Shown: positions 11,213 to 23,500 of the stretch, one piece after another
How the letters are laid out: each line of letters begins with the position of its first letter
Position numbering within the stretch: position 1 is the first letter of the stretch
Assembly: GCA_027919835.1 (NCBI GenBank)
Contig: JANVFP010000014.1
Coordinates: 558,001-622,000, forward strand
DNA: 64,000 nt
Direction of reading: 5' to 3'
Origin: Lentinula raphanica
Taxonomy: Eukaryota; Basidiomycota; Agaricomycetes; Agaricales; Omphalotaceae
Notes under the pieces: generated by a model
What the model saw: only the letters and a program-made list of their open reading frames with translations
What the model was told of the DNA's origin: nothing
Database searches by the model: none
Made by a program: the position numbers and the translations under genes

Positions 11213-12023
11213 TCAAGCATCAGAATTCGTACTAGTGGTATTCCCCTGAAACTGAGCGAACAAAGGGTTTATCCTTCTGAGTTTGATTCTTTGTCCTAGG
11301 AATTGTTCAAGGGAAAGATCCAATGAGGGTACTTCAGGGAGAGTCGAGGTTTGAAGAGAGACCTCTCCGTCATATTCCAGTGGGGTAACACTGGAGCTGG
11401 CTGGAGCTTGAAAATGTATCGTTTCGTGTCGAAGTAGAGACCTCCCCGGTATATACCGAGGTGTCGGGGACTCTGTAGGGATTAACACTGGAGGCTAGAA
11501 TCAGCAGATAGGTTCTGTGAGATCAAGAAAACCTATGCTACCTTGAGCTGTTGAAGTTTGAAAGTAGAAGGTTTCGTGGCGACGTAGAGTCCTTCCCTGT
11601 ATATCAGGAGTAGGGGTCGGAGGCGCTGTAGGGATCTCTACTGAAGTACGTTAGAAGAGACTTAACGAGATCAAAGAAAAAGATATAAAACCTCGAATTG
11701 TGGGGGCTTGAAAGTAGAAGGTATCGTGGCGACGTAGAGCCCTTGCCTGTATTTCGGGAGTAGGTGTCGGTGGTGCTGTAGGGATCTCCACTGAGAAGGC
11801 CAGTATCAGAATAAACTGAGCAAGATCAAGAGAGAACATTGACTACCTAGTCGAGCTCTACGTTCACTTATCTTTCTAGCCTTGACTCTTTTGAGGAATA
11901 TTTTATGACTTTCCTTCACTGCTTGAACTAATAACTCACTGTCGTTAGCCTTTCGAGGTGAGTAAATTTACTAAATGAATGCATACCTGTCTTTCTTCTA
12001 ACTCTCAAGGATTTATAGGACAT
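11213..12023 (-). CDS. Small protein built from duplicated phase-1 exons
   Basis: Five exons can be joined cleanly: 12023-11987, 11927-11847, 11790-11692, 11640-11542 and 11487-11213. Every intron is phase 1 and 51-59 bases long, and the product is 196 residues. Exons 3 and 4 are each exactly 99 bases and encode near-identical modules, VEIPTAPPTPTP, then LRRHDTFYFQ or LRRHETFYFQ. Exon 5 begins with a diverged third copy (VLIPTESPTPRY, then LLRHETIHFQ). The start codon at 12023 opens the peptide MSYKSLRVRRKT, and exon 2 is Lys/Arg-rich. No signal peptide or known domain is seen. The start faces the Ulp1-side coding region across about 40 bases, so the two could share a promoter. Function unknown. 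The open frame through all five exons and consistent splice sites argue for a real gene. Confidence 0.65.
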
Positions 12024-12063
12024 GAATAGCGCTTTGATATGGGAATGTTTAGGAAAGTAGAGC

Positions 12064-14788
12064 ATGCAGGATAGAAGCAAGATTACCTATATCCAACAAG
12101 CAGTGCTTCTCGAGGGGCCCCTAGTAAGTTATTCAGTTGAATGTGTCGCACGGTCACAAAGTTCTGTTTCCTGTCTTTATTCCAGATCAATGGGTTCGAA
12201 ACGTCCTTGCTAGAGCCTCATTCTGAATGGTTGACACTCCGAGTCATATACGTCCTGGCCTTGACTCTACCCTGCTTTTTCGATGTGAACGATTCTCCAA
12301 CCTTGTCCAAAGCCATCTTATTGGTCTACTACCTGGAGCGGTATCTCTTGGTATCTCTACGCGTGATCTTCATCTCTCCGCATCTTCATCTCTCTCCGCT
12401 GACCGCGCTCAAGTCATCAGTCTATTCAAAGGGTAAAGTAGAGCTAAAATTGCCTTAGGTGGAAGTATTTTGATTCACTTTTCAGCCACGTCAACCTATT
12501 GCCTATGTCAACGAAAACGCATGCGGCACAGCAGCTGTATAGCAAAGACCTTCCCGATGTTAATCCCTCAGCAGAAGACTGGCTTTCGCTCGGGCCTCGT
12601 GTATGTGTGCACCCTTCGTTTGAACGACTTCAAACAAACTGAGCTCGGTTTGATTTCTTCAATCTATATGATCATCGAGGTCTTTAGAATCACACAGGCA
12701 GTATTCTCCTCTATCTTCAATCGCAGCGTGGCGTACCGTACGATAGACCTGGCCAGCTCCTGTCGGCAAGGACTTGGGAAAAGCTTATTGGGGTCACACT
12801 CGGTTCTTCACAAAAAGCTAGTATCCTCCATAGATATAATCGAGAGAGATTGTGCTTCTGCTTGGATGGGTGGCTTGTCACATCTACCAATTTTGTCGAG
12901 TCGGAGTAGTTTGGGCTGGGATGGTAAGTGTCCTTAGTGCGTTCTCGATGCGATCGTCTAATCATTTGGTATCGTCGTTCTCGCTCAATCCCTTCAGTTT
13001 GTTCCCGTCATGCTGCTGGAGGACGAAAGAATGGCAATCAGGAGCCTGGAGGGCTCAAACAGATCTTGTAGAGAAGACGAGGGAATAAGAGATAAGAGAT
13101 AAGATAGCTGTAGCCGCATCTAGACTGCCTTACAAATTGACATGTGTTTTACGTCCTGTTCAACTTGAGTTCAACCACGCTTTGTTCCGCTCAGTTTTTA
13201 TCTTCGCCTTTCTTTTTTGAACCCAGGGTATATCTTGCTTCGATATCTGAAACTGTATTCTCTATGTTATCAAGGTGAGTGGTACAGATTAGAGGCATAG
13301 GCTAAAATAACCGTCTGAAAATGCAGGGCTTCTCGCGAAAGGAATAATCGACATGTCTCTGGTCGACAATTCCGACCATTTGGCTACGTCTGCCATTGCA
13401 ATCGTCAACAATTTCTCAAAATAACCACCTTACTGAAAAATTGTCAAGCCTTTCTTCCTTTCCTTACATTCAGCCTTGTATCTACCGTGCCAAGCCACCC
13501 AAATTATCAGAATGCTCTGGACCAGCTGTACCCCGTCCTTCCTTCGCTCAGTTCCCCTACTACTAGGGCATATTCTTACTTCGATTCTCAAATGAAACAA
13601 CTCCAGGACATCTCTCGACAGCTCTCCTCTGTACCTACAATGAGGAAGTTGTTCATTCACACTGGCCACCACGACATCCTCCCCTCCGACAATCTAGCCT
13701 TGATCGTTCTCAGGAACCTCGATATGCTTTTAATCGAAGTACAAAGGAAGAAATCCCTGCTTGAAGCCGCTTGGTGGAAACTGTTAGACGACAGTCCCAC
13801 TAAGGTAGAAAATCTACTCACAGATTTGATGAACGAGGTAAATCGCGGTCTACTCTCTACGAATATGTTCTGATTTCAGATAGACTCGTGGTCGCCCGGA
13901 CAACTTCTGGAAATCCATCCGCAATATCTCTTACCGCGATTTTTCGACCTTGGGAGTAGGTCGCTGGCTCAATGATGAGATAATCAATTATTTTATCGAC
14001 AAGTGGTGCTTCCGCTCTCGTAACACGTTGGGTCTTGGTACCTTTTTTGCTGGAAGTTGCCTGTTCCAGGACCAAAATTCATGCCTTGTGGCCAAGAGAT
14101 ATCTTACAGCGGAAGATGAGGATAAGGTGAAACGCTGTGGAATGAGAAGACAGGTAAGTTTTCAAAATTCAAATTGTATCGTGCACTTTCACCAACGCTT
14201 ACAACTTCCTCCAGAAAATGCTAGCTCTAGAGAGTTGGGATACAGTCTTCTTTCCTATACATGAGGGTTCGAGCCACTGGTATTCCGTCAGGATAGATTT
14301 TACCTTGAAAAGGATCGACATTTACGACAGTCTTCAAGAGACCTGCATCACCAACCGCCAGAAGCCAATAGCCAATCGCAAGAACACCAAAATCATGCTA
14401 GTAAGCATTAAGCTTCTCTCAATTTTGTTTCAGTCTCAAACCTAGGCAGGTTCTCATGTGGTTAACGGAAACTCTTGGCTCCATCAGGGGAGAGTCAGTC
14501 TGCTTAACGAACAATCTTCAGTCTGATTGGATCTGCGATCCTCATAGCAAGGTATGAGCTATGTCATATCGAGATTATCTTCTCTTCCTCACCGCTGCTC
14601 AGGTTCCATTTCAGCCCAATGCTTTCGACTGCGGCATTCATACTCTATGGCATTTGAAACATGTCCTGGAATACAGAGAAGTAACCGTTGGAAAACGTAG
14701 CGAGAAGGATGGTCTGTCATTTACTGAGAACATGGTGGGCAAATGCTTAAGATTGGCTCACGAGATACTTCAAGATCTTGCTCCCTGA
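12064..14788 (+). CDS. Ulp1-like cysteine protease (C48) of a Plavaka transposon
   Basis: The C-terminal half is a Ulp1/SENP-type protease. WLNDEIINYF (about 13965) is the classic opening motif. The catalytic His is in SSHWYSV (about 14272), the Asp in RIDIYDSL (about 14315), and the Gln and Cys in PFQPNAFDCG (about 14607-14632). The stop is TGA at 14786. Upstream frames look like the same protein: LPDVNPSAEDWLSLGPRV (about 12550), LYLQSQRGVPYDRPGQLL (about 12710) and LDQLYPVLPSL (about 13508). The exon structure before 13474 is unresolved, and one upstream frame contains a stop (near 12225), so the N-terminus may be damaged. Ulp1-type ORFs accompany CACTA/Plavaka transposases, and the transposase gene follows 300 bases downstream on the same strand. 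Expected role: cleaving SUMO-like conjugates during transposition. Confidence 0.75.
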
Positions 14789-15091
14789 ACCTTCACAGTA
14801 TTTGTTGTTCTGAGTACCTGTTGTTCGAAATTTGTACTATCTTCATCACCGCCAGTCTCTATCTGCAATCGTATACAAGCCAGCCTGGCTTATGTTTCCC
14901 AAAACGTGTTACCAGGTGTTCTCCTCGTCAAAACGTGTCTACCAGGTGTTCTCCTCGTGTCCTGAGTGTCCTTCCCGCTTTCTCTTCTGCCCTCTCTTCC
15001 ATCCTCTAAGAAACTCTTCTTGTTGCTGCTAATCCTTTCCCTTTCAAGACATTCCTTCTAGAAAATACCATCTCTATAAACTTTGCGTTCC
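14789..15091. other. Spacer between Ulp1 gene and Plavaka transposase
   Basis: No gene is seen. The words AAACGTGT-TACCAGGTGTTCTCCTCGT are duplicated in tandem at about 14901-14959. The spacer presumably holds the end of one transcription unit and the promoter of the next. Confidence 0.4.
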
Positions 15092-18000
15092 ATGGATTAT
15101 TCATGCCCCGTCTGCAACAAATATTTCTCTCGCCCCCAGGACAGGACTGCTCACATCAGTCAAAAGAAGGACGACCTGCATATGCAACATAGGATCAGCC
15201 AAGATCAAAAACTAAACCAGTTGTTCAAAAATACTGTAAAGGAAGCTACTAGGAAACGAACTGGCCAATCCCCTCCTGATGTCGCGGACATTTTCCCTGA
15301 TATTCAGAGGCGAGTGCAAGCTCGTTGCCCTTCTCCGACTAGTCCAGAAGACGACGTAGGACCGGAAAACTATGATGACGACGACATCTTCGGTTCGTCT
15401 GATGAAGCTATGGACGTAGACTCGGATATCCGCCACGAAAGCGATCCTGATGACGATACGGAGGGTGAAATCCTGTGCTCGGAACCTTCAGAGCAGTTCG
15501 ATGAAGACAACTTGCTTCAGGAAGAGATGGGTACTTCCCTGCAGGAGCTGTACGGTGCCAACATTGAAGACATTGACAGCCTTTTCAACTTTCTTCCTGA
15601 GGAAGAAGACAACGCTCCTGGCAGTGGTGACGGTTCCTCTTCTTCCGATCAGCCTATGTTTAGATCGTTGGTTGAAGAAGATGAACCGTGGACGACGAAA
15701 AAGCACCCCGAGGCTGGGAAAGTGTACAGAGTAGAGAAACATGTGTACGAACGTTGGTTGGCAATTTCTTCTGGGAAGGAGGAGAACTCTTACAGTCCAT
15801 TCGCCTCACGTCTGGAATGGGAGATATCTCAGTGGGCGGTAAAGGAGAAAGTGTCTCAAAGCACGTTCAATCATTTGCTCGATATCCCTCAGGTGCTTGT
15901 CTTTGCTGGTTGTCTTGCTCCGTCATTGACTACAACTCAACCCTCCTAGATGAAAGAAAAACTTGGTCTCTCTTTCGAAAATGCGCGATCTATGTTGAAC
16001 AGGGTGGATAAAATCCCTGATCGCAGTGGACGTTGGTTCGAAAAACGACTGTCCTTTAAGGACCGTCCCCAAGAAGAGTTCACGGTCAGATACAGAGACC
16101 CTATAGAAGCTATCAAAGCACTCTGGGGTGATCCTTCTCTGACTGAACACATGGTGTACAAGCCGGAAAAAATCTTTAGGAAATCAAATTGTGCAGAAAC
16201 CGAAAGGATATTTTCTGAAATGTGGACAGGAAGTTTCTGGCATGCTGTACAGGTAACCTAACGTCATCTATTGTCCTCTCGAAAGAGCCTATAAGTATGT
16301 TGTTAGAGACGTATACCAAGAGGGGGCACTGTCGCACCCGTCATACTAGCTACGGATAAAACGCAACTTACCCAGTTCTCCGGAAGTAAATCAGCTTATC
16401 CGGTCTACCTCACGATAGGGAATATTCCCAAGGAACTTCGTCGAAAGCCTGGATCTCGCGCTTGCGTATTGATAGCCTATCTTTCCGTCGATAAACTTTC
16501 CAAGAAAGGCCTCTCCAAAACTCAAATCAAACTTCGTAATTATCAAGTGTTCCATAAATCGATGGCGATGATATTAGAGTCTTTGAAAGTAGCCGGAGAT
16601 CCAGCAGGGCCTGGGGTAGAAATGGTAGGAGGCGACGGGGCTGTTCGACGTGTCTATCCAATCCTGGCGGCCTATGTGTGCGATTATCCTGAACAGTGTC
16701 TCGTCACTTGTACCAAGTATGGTACCTGTCCGAAATGCCAGCGAAAGGCTGGCGATCTAAACCTACCCACTCCTGGAGAGCCTCGAACACAGCGTTGGAC
16801 TGAGGAGAAGATTACCGACGCTCGGATAGCTGCGAAGGGTGGAGGTCGGAGTGTACACTCTAGGACTATGGTCGACGACGTAGCCGGGGGGAATTACGAA
16901 CCGTTCTGGGCTGGTTTTCCTCTCACAGACATACACAAGTGTATAGCTCCTGACGTTCTTCATCAACTGTACCAGGGAGTTTTCAAGTACCTGATAGAAT
17001 GGGTACAACGTGTCGTAGGGGAGGAAGAGCTGGATGAACGCATTAGCAAGCTACCCCATACTCCAGGGGTAAGGCATTTTGCCAAAGGGATCTCCAATCT
17101 CTCCCAGATGGCAGGAACAGAAAGAAAGCACATAGCTCGTATTCTCTTAGGTTGTCTAGTTGGGAAAATGGACGCTAAAGGGATTACAGCTTGTCGTTCC
17201 CTTCTTCACTTCATCCAACTTGCCCAATATCCTTCTCACGATGAGGACACTCTAGGATACATGAAGAAAGAACTGGATACCTGGCACAAAAACCGCGATT
17301 ACTTCATTACTCAACGCGCGCGTGAACATTTCAACATTCCGAAATTCCATAGCCTTCTTCACTACGTTGACTCGATCCGGTGGACAGGAACCACTGACAA
17401 CACGAATACGGAGGCGTTCGAAAGACTTCATATAGATTTTGCTAAAGAGGGCTGGAGGGCTAGCAACAAGAGAGATTTCTTCCCTCAAATAAATCACTTT
17501 CATTTCTCGCCAAGAAAAAGTCGCTTCTTTTGACTTTTACCAATCTTGGGCCTTTCCTAAGCCCCCGGACGTTTCCGATAGTCAGGAGGATCCAAAGGCT
17601 CCCGTAGGTCTTAACTCTGACCAGGAAGAGCATACTCGCCAACTCAAACGCAATCGCAAACAACGGAAATCGGGTGGACCAAACTCAACCGTGGAGTTTC
17701 AGCTAAGCCTGGCCAAAAATCCCTCCGAACCCAAAAAAACCCTGATTGCTATTACGCTCTTACACGACGCACCGGGTTTCCTGGGAGCTCTGAAGCTTTT
17801 CTTGAACTTCCAACTCCTGCCAAAGTCGGACCAGAGAAGCAAGGCCAAGGCTCTGAAAGGAATATTACCTTTCAATATGCTGGAAATTTGGCACAATGTG
17901 GGGCTGATTCCGCCGCAAGTTTTAGATGAACCAGAAAAGGCTCGTATGAAGGCTCGACCCCTTTCGATTCAGGACAAAACCTCAAGATTCGACACTGTCC

Positions 18001-18476
18001 TAGTACTAGAGAATGATGAAGCTGAATCTACTGCTGTTAAAGGTGACCGACAGATTTTCTATTTCAGAATTAACGCCATGATGCTCACACCAGACTCTAT
18101 CTATCTGGCAGGGTGTAGAGCTGCTCGTCTTCGAGTTATTTTCCGTCTTCCTACGATGGTTCATGATGGTGGTGCCCTAGTAAAGGCTCCTGCTAACTGG
18201 CCTAAAGAACATTTGGTGTACGTTACTTGGTATTCACGTTTCAAATCTTTTCCCGATACAGCTACTGGTATGTACAAAGTAGAGCCTGCTATTGGTTCCA
18301 ACGGTGTGCCCCAAGGAGCCATCATCCCCCTTTCTGATATCAGACAGAACTGCATGCTAGTACCAAGTAGAACATCCTGGGACAAACACTGGGATTCGGA
18401 CAATATCTTGGACAAGTGTTCTTCATTTTTCGTTAACAACTTACAGACAAAGTACGCCTACCAGACTATATATTGA
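15092..18476 (+). pseudogene. Plavaka (CACTA superfamily) transposase with a frameshift
   Basis: The chosen start (15092) opens with a C2H2 zinc finger, CPVCNKYFSRPQDRTAH, followed by a long acidic region. Introns at about 15890-15949 and 16255-16308 lead into the transposase core. The core reads IPRGGTVAPVILATDKTQL, then AYPVYLTIGNIPKELRRKPG (16408), CPKCQRKAGDL and FPLTDIHKCIAPDVLHQLYQG (16918). After DFFPQ (about 17487) the frame stops at 17531. The family-like continuation SRQEKVASFDFYQSWAF lies one frame over and runs open to 18476. One extra base in the AAATAAAT run at about 17488-17494 therefore breaks the gene, so this copy is probably inactive without correction. The element's terminal repeats were not located. 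Confidence 0.85.
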
Positions 18477-18992
18477 ATGCCTAATACTACTACTACTATT
18501 TTCACTCGTTCAAACAATTTCTTGCGGTAAAGATATATGCAGTATGTATTCTCGATTGTTCTTTGAAGCCGATGGAGTATAAGGATGGTTGAAGCCCCTA
18601 AAGTTTTGGCGTGAGAGTCTATCAACCTCTTGCCTCCCTACTACTACTACTACTTTACTAGTTCTTCACCAGTCTCATACAGCGAGTCGGATCTACTTCC
18701 ACGTTACCCAAACACCAGTTATCTGCTCTACTCCACGCCTTTAAACTGCTCCTCTTGGACTTTTTAAACAACTTGCCAGTGGCTTACTCGAGTCGGGGCT
18801 CCGTTATCGTCAACAAACAGGAGTTTACAATACTTATAAGATCACAAACACCTGGTAATTTCTCTTCATTTGAAGCTACTCTCACCAGCTGACAGTCTCT
18901 CTCTGTTGAAGGAGGATTTCGCGCCGCAAACTACTCTTTCTTCGTCTGCCTTCACCACAACTTACACGGGTATCACAGCTAGCTCTTAGGAT
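18477..18992. other. 3' flank of the Plavaka unit with ACT microsatellites
   Basis: Two runs of the trinucleotide ACT occur (about 18485-18499 and 18638-18653), separated by ~150 bases of unique sequence. CACTA-type elements often have repeats inside their ends, but no matching inverted copy was found left of 12 kb, so the element boundary remains open. Confidence 0.4.
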
Positions 18993-20128
18993 ATGGACAC
19001 CCCTCCTATCTCTACGCTTCGCCGCTCGACTAGGCAAAGAGGGTCCTCCAGACGTGTTTTGATGAACGTCGGTGGCCTCATGGAGAAAGAGGCAGCGGTC
19101 AAATATGTATACCTTACGCTTTTGATTCATGGACATCGGGCCTCTAGTGGGACAGCAGAGGGTTATTTGGGCTCCGGAGAAGGAGCCAGTAGTGAATCTT
19201 CGGTTCCAAGTGAAGGAGAACGTATAAGCATTGGAAGCAAAGGTGGTCGCAATATTGATATAAGCGAACTAGGGAAAGTCTTGGATGGGCATGCCATGGA
19301 GCAGTGAGTTCATTGATTTGCGCTCATTACTCTCCTCTTACGACTACCGTTGAACCATAGCCGATCTCCTCAGGACTTGATACTATCTCAAAGCTCATGC
19401 AGAACCCCTTTATCGATTGCAACGGTGTCAAGGTTTACTTCCCCAACTTCTCACAATATCTTTGAACGACTTCGATGGGCGAGGTCGCTTACAGGGTCAT
19501 CTTGGGTTGATTCTACATTGAGGTCCCAAAAAGACCCCACGTCTTGCCTAAGGGGATCGATCTCCCTAAGGAGATGAAAACATCATGATCGGTATTCTCT
19601 TCCAGCATCCCGACTCGTCTACAGCCTGCCGCGCACCTCACCCCTACAAGTTCCCTGTCCACGGAACCTTCGCATTCAGCAGAAGATCATTGCCCGCACG
19701 AACGAAACGAGCATTCCTTGAAACCACGAAATGCAATCTCAGCATCATGTATCCCTCTTCTGGATAGCTTACGGAGATGACAGACAGATTGTTCTGTAAC
19801 ATTTCAGTGCATTCTCTCCGAACCTTCCCTCACTCGGACTATCACTCGAAGTTGTGTCTCTCCTATTGATTCTATCCGTCCCATCATCTCGATGGAAACG
19901 TGCTCGGGTGTTTCTTCTTCTGCTAGCAGTGCGAAGTATGGTCTACGTCCCACCCATGTCCGACATTCCCGACATTCTGGAGATATACGCCGGTGGTAGA
20001 TGAGCATTACGCTTCCGAGCCAGCATAGAGGTCAATCTTCTTCAGGCTCTGGAAGGTATCATTCTCTTTCTTTCTTCACCTTCTGTGTCATTTCCTTCCT
20101 CCTCCTCATCGATCTCTCTTCCTCATCG
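18993..20128 (+). CDS. Unrecognised gene interrupted by the KDZ element
   Basis: An ATG at 18993 opens 104 codons beginning MDTPPISTLRRSTRQRGS and ending before an intron-like GT at 19304. Further plausible pieces follow: SKLMQNPFIDCNGVKVYFPN (about 19390) and EVPKRPHVLPKGIDLP (about 19520). The frames break several times, so decay is likely. The reading frames run up to the left target duplication of the KDZ element (20129), and protein-like frames resume beyond 36269. I infer the element inserted into this locus. No domain was recognised. Confidence 0.35.
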
Positions 20129-20136
20129 GATTTATC
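20129..20136. repeat. Left target-site duplication of the KDZ element
   Basis: GATTTATC lies directly outside the left terminal inverted repeat and recurs exactly at 36261-36268 outside the right one. Eight base pairs is the duplication length expected for KDZ/Zisupton-type transposons. Confidence 0.8.
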
Positions 20137-20227
20137 CATTCCAGGCTACCAATACCCAGTATCATACTAGATAGGACAGGACTTGCAAATCCCCTATCTA
20201 ATATGTCCAAAATCCCCGGGATTTCCC
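20137..20227 (+). repeat. Left terminal inverted repeat of the KDZ element
   Basis: It pairs with 36171-36260. The inner ~65 bases are nearly identical in sequence and spacing, ending in AAAATCCCCGGGATTTCCC, itself containing the palindrome AAATCCCCGGGATTT. The outer part keeps AGGC and ACCA but has drifted. Confidence 0.8.
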
Positions 20228-20472
20228 TTACTCTGGGATGTCCCCTTACTCTGGGATGTCCCCTTACTCTGGGATGTCCCTACTCTGGGATGTCCCTACT
20301 CTGGGATGTCCCTACTCTGGGATGTCCCCTACTCTGGGTGTCCCCTACTCTGGGATGTCCCTTACTTGGGGATGTCCCTACTCTGGGATGTCCCCTTACT
20401 CGGAGATGTCCCTTCTCTGGGATGTCCCTTAGTACTCTGGGATGTCACTTAGTACTCTGGGATGTCCCCTTA
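20222..20472 (+). repeat. Left subterminal array of GGGATGTCCC units
   Basis: About fifteen tandem units of the form CTCTGGGATGTCCC, with a period of 15-18 bases. GGGATGTCCC is a near-palindrome and its reverse complement GGGACATCCC forms the right array. Such clustered subterminal words are the usual layout of transposase-binding sites; that function is inferred. The last units shade into GTACTCTGGGATGTCACTTA. Confidence 0.9.
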
Positions 20473-20581
20473 CTATATGATATATTCTTACTGTAAAATA
20501 TATCTGAACTCTTCGTGCTCACTGTTCTCATATGTTCCTGTCAATTTTTTTGGAAAAATAGTTAAATAGTTATATCTCTTA

Positions 20582-23500
20582 TTATTCATCATCTACAAAA
20601 TTATCTACTTGATCTATCCCTTCCTCTAATGCATCTAAACGTTCAACTAATCCAATATCAAGGTCATCGTCATCGAAATCACTGAACTCATCTTCTGTTT
20701 CAACATACTCCTTGTCTTCCTCTTTTTCCTCACAGATATCCACTTTCTCTTCTGCCAACTCCCTTTCTATTTCATCTAACTCCAACGCTGATGGTCCCCA
20801 GTCAGAAATGTCTTGCAGCAGAGGAATAGGTTGCAGAGCCCTCCTCCATATAACACATAGACGAATCAAATCGCGCTTTCGCTGTTCAAGCTGATACATC
20901 AAATCTATCGGTGATCATTACTATCAGTGCTTTATGAGAGATAACACACATACCTGGATGAGTCGTAGCCTCAATACAATCATTAACCACACTCCATTCT
21001 TCATGAAACCATGATCGCAAAGCAAAACATTCATACTCGAGCCTCTTCATCTCCTCATCACACCTGTCCCGAAGTAAGATACCTTTAATACCAGAACGAA
21101 CGTCTTCATCCGTTAACCACGCCGGTGGGTTTTCATGGTCCGCTGTATCATCGAGTCCAACATCTTGCCAAATAACATCATCTACGTCAAGGTTGAACAG
21201 CTCTTTCATAGGTATCTGTTGCGGAACAAGAGCATTTTGTGGGGCTCTTCTCAAGTCGACGAGCTCCTTCATCTTCTTGCAGAGGTTGTTGTACTGACGG
21301 GCAAGTGACTGAATCCCAGGATCTCGCCGTTTAACAGCATCCTCAGTATGAGTGCGAACTTTTCGATCTGATTTTCTTTCAGAGAGTTTGTCAATCCACA
21401 ATCACCAAACACACACCATTGTATTGCTGACGTCTGAATGAGCGCTCAATTCGGTCGCGCTCGAACTTCCTGGAAGTAAGCCGATTCCGCAAACGAATCT
21501 TCAATGCATGTGCATTCATTCGTAGGCCAACAAAGGGGCTGGTCACCAAGTGCCGATACTGGGACCGTCCTGCTACACCTAGTGTCTGCTCCTGTCGTAA
21601 CAACCGGGCTTGGAGGGAGGAAAGTTTTTCACGTAAATCCGGAAGCTTTTCTTCAGCTTCAGCAACTTCATACACCTCTGAGTCAACATTTGTGACGGTA
21701 TCTTCTAGAGCAGAAATTCAATCCCGAAGAGTATCTCGAGCCTTTCGAAGGCGAATTGCCTCCTCTATTGCACTTCTTCCTGCAGTCTTGGATTGTCCTG
21801 TAGTTCATTAGTCTGGAACGAAAGATCGAGTCATAATACTCACTGGGTAGAGGCTTTGTTTGCAACAACACCTGTTCCTTCCACTGTTCACGAAGGTACT
21901 GAGCATCTCTACCTGAGTTGATGACCTCCATATCAGCTTCCCGGTGTTTCGCTTGTGTGATTCGCCATTTTCGTGCCAGCCAGTCTCCCAATCCAACCAG
22001 ACTCACGCAGTCTGCATATTGAACTTGTGCATCAAGAGTGTACAGCCGGGTATAATGCTATCAACTCAAAGTTAACAATTTGTGAAGAACAAGTTGAATT
22101 CAAGGCTCACCCCACAAACTCGAAGATAAGCGATTAGCTTACTGATGGAATGCCAAAACCTTTCACATCCTTCACCATCCGACAAGCCAAAGCCCTTGCA
22201 TTTACGTGGGTGATAGACACATTGGCATGGCCAACCATGTCCATAAGCGTGAAAAACTGATATGGCGAATGTCATCCTATCCAAGTATTGATCAAGAAAT
22301 CCCCACTTCACACAGCTACGATGGATCGAGCATCCTATGTCATACAATAAACCAACTGTGAACGTGGACGGAAGACTTTTGAAAAGTTGGTCTATTAGAG
22401 CAAAAGCATAGTGCTGACGTTCACCAGGTGAGGTCATATTCACAATCCACAGAACCCGATCATGGCGACAAAGCATGGCCATGAGAGCTGTGGAGTCAAA
22501 GAACTGGGTGCTAGCTTTTTCCCTGGAGCCATCAGCAGCTGTGAAGCTCTGTTCACAAGCATCCAGGACCGAGTTTGGGACTTTGAGAGATGTCTCATAT
22601 CCATCCTCCCTAACCTCCCTTGCAGCTGGTTCCTTAGCTTTCATTGGAGGACGTGCCCTGGCCACAATGTCTTCCCATCTTTTCACCTCGGCTTCAGGAA
22701 GGAATACTGTCTTCGGATGTTGGCGAGGAGGATCTTTGTATGGACCTTTATTATGCTTTTGCGTAAAGCATGCATCGATACACACAATAGCATTGAAACT
22801 ATGACCACATGCACATTTCAGTTCAAAAGGGAGTCATTGATGATGATAAACACATACTCTGATTTTCTTTGGGTTTCACCGCCAAAGCAAAGCGGACAGC
22901 GGGCCCGAAGGTATTCCGTAGGTCGAGACAAGTGCGTTGGCGCTTCATCACGAGCGTGAAAAGGCCTCTTCGCAACCTGACTGACATCACTCTCTCGGTC
23001 AGAGTCATCTTGTCCAGCCCCATCTTCTGTCTCCAGTTCCTCATCTCTCTCACAGTCCGCCTCGTCGAATTGCAGAACATTTTCCTTGCTATTATAGTCC
23101 CGAGCAGTCGACAGTACAGAATCAACGAATTCGACAGTCAAGTTCTGCAATGAGTTGTACCATTGAAGAGCATTCCCGAATCGTCTTCGGAGTGGATCCT
23201 GCAACGAACGCCTTGAGAATACTCACTAAGTAATAACAGAACACCCTTACCTTGCCCTGAAGTTGGTACCCTTGAGAATAAAGAAAATCATTGATCGTAT
23301 CAACCCAGGCAGTGTTGTTAGGTGCAATTCTCAGGAAAAGTCGAGTAACGAAGTCCAGTACACGGATATCGACTGCTAAAGTGGGGTGCATCGGGGCACA
23401 AGGAAAAAATCCTTGTTCTACAAGTTGCACAGCAGCAGGTTGACATGCACAAATGGAGAGCTCGATCCTTTCGAGTTCTGCGGAATTTTGTAAGATTATA

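Noticed and set aside
12185..12200. tRNA-like T-loop words (GGGTTCGA) at several places, also near 14264 and 36896
   Set aside because: No acceptor, D- or anticodon-arm partners at the right spacing; two of them lie in protein-coding or repeat-disrupted frames.
18485..18653. ACT runs as CACTA terminal repeats of the Plavaka element
   Set aside because: No inverted counterpart was found on the left side, so they are treated as simple microsatellites.
20222..20472. CRISPR array
   Set aside because: Units are short, lack unique spacers, and the host is a fungus; the repeat is a transposon subterminal array.
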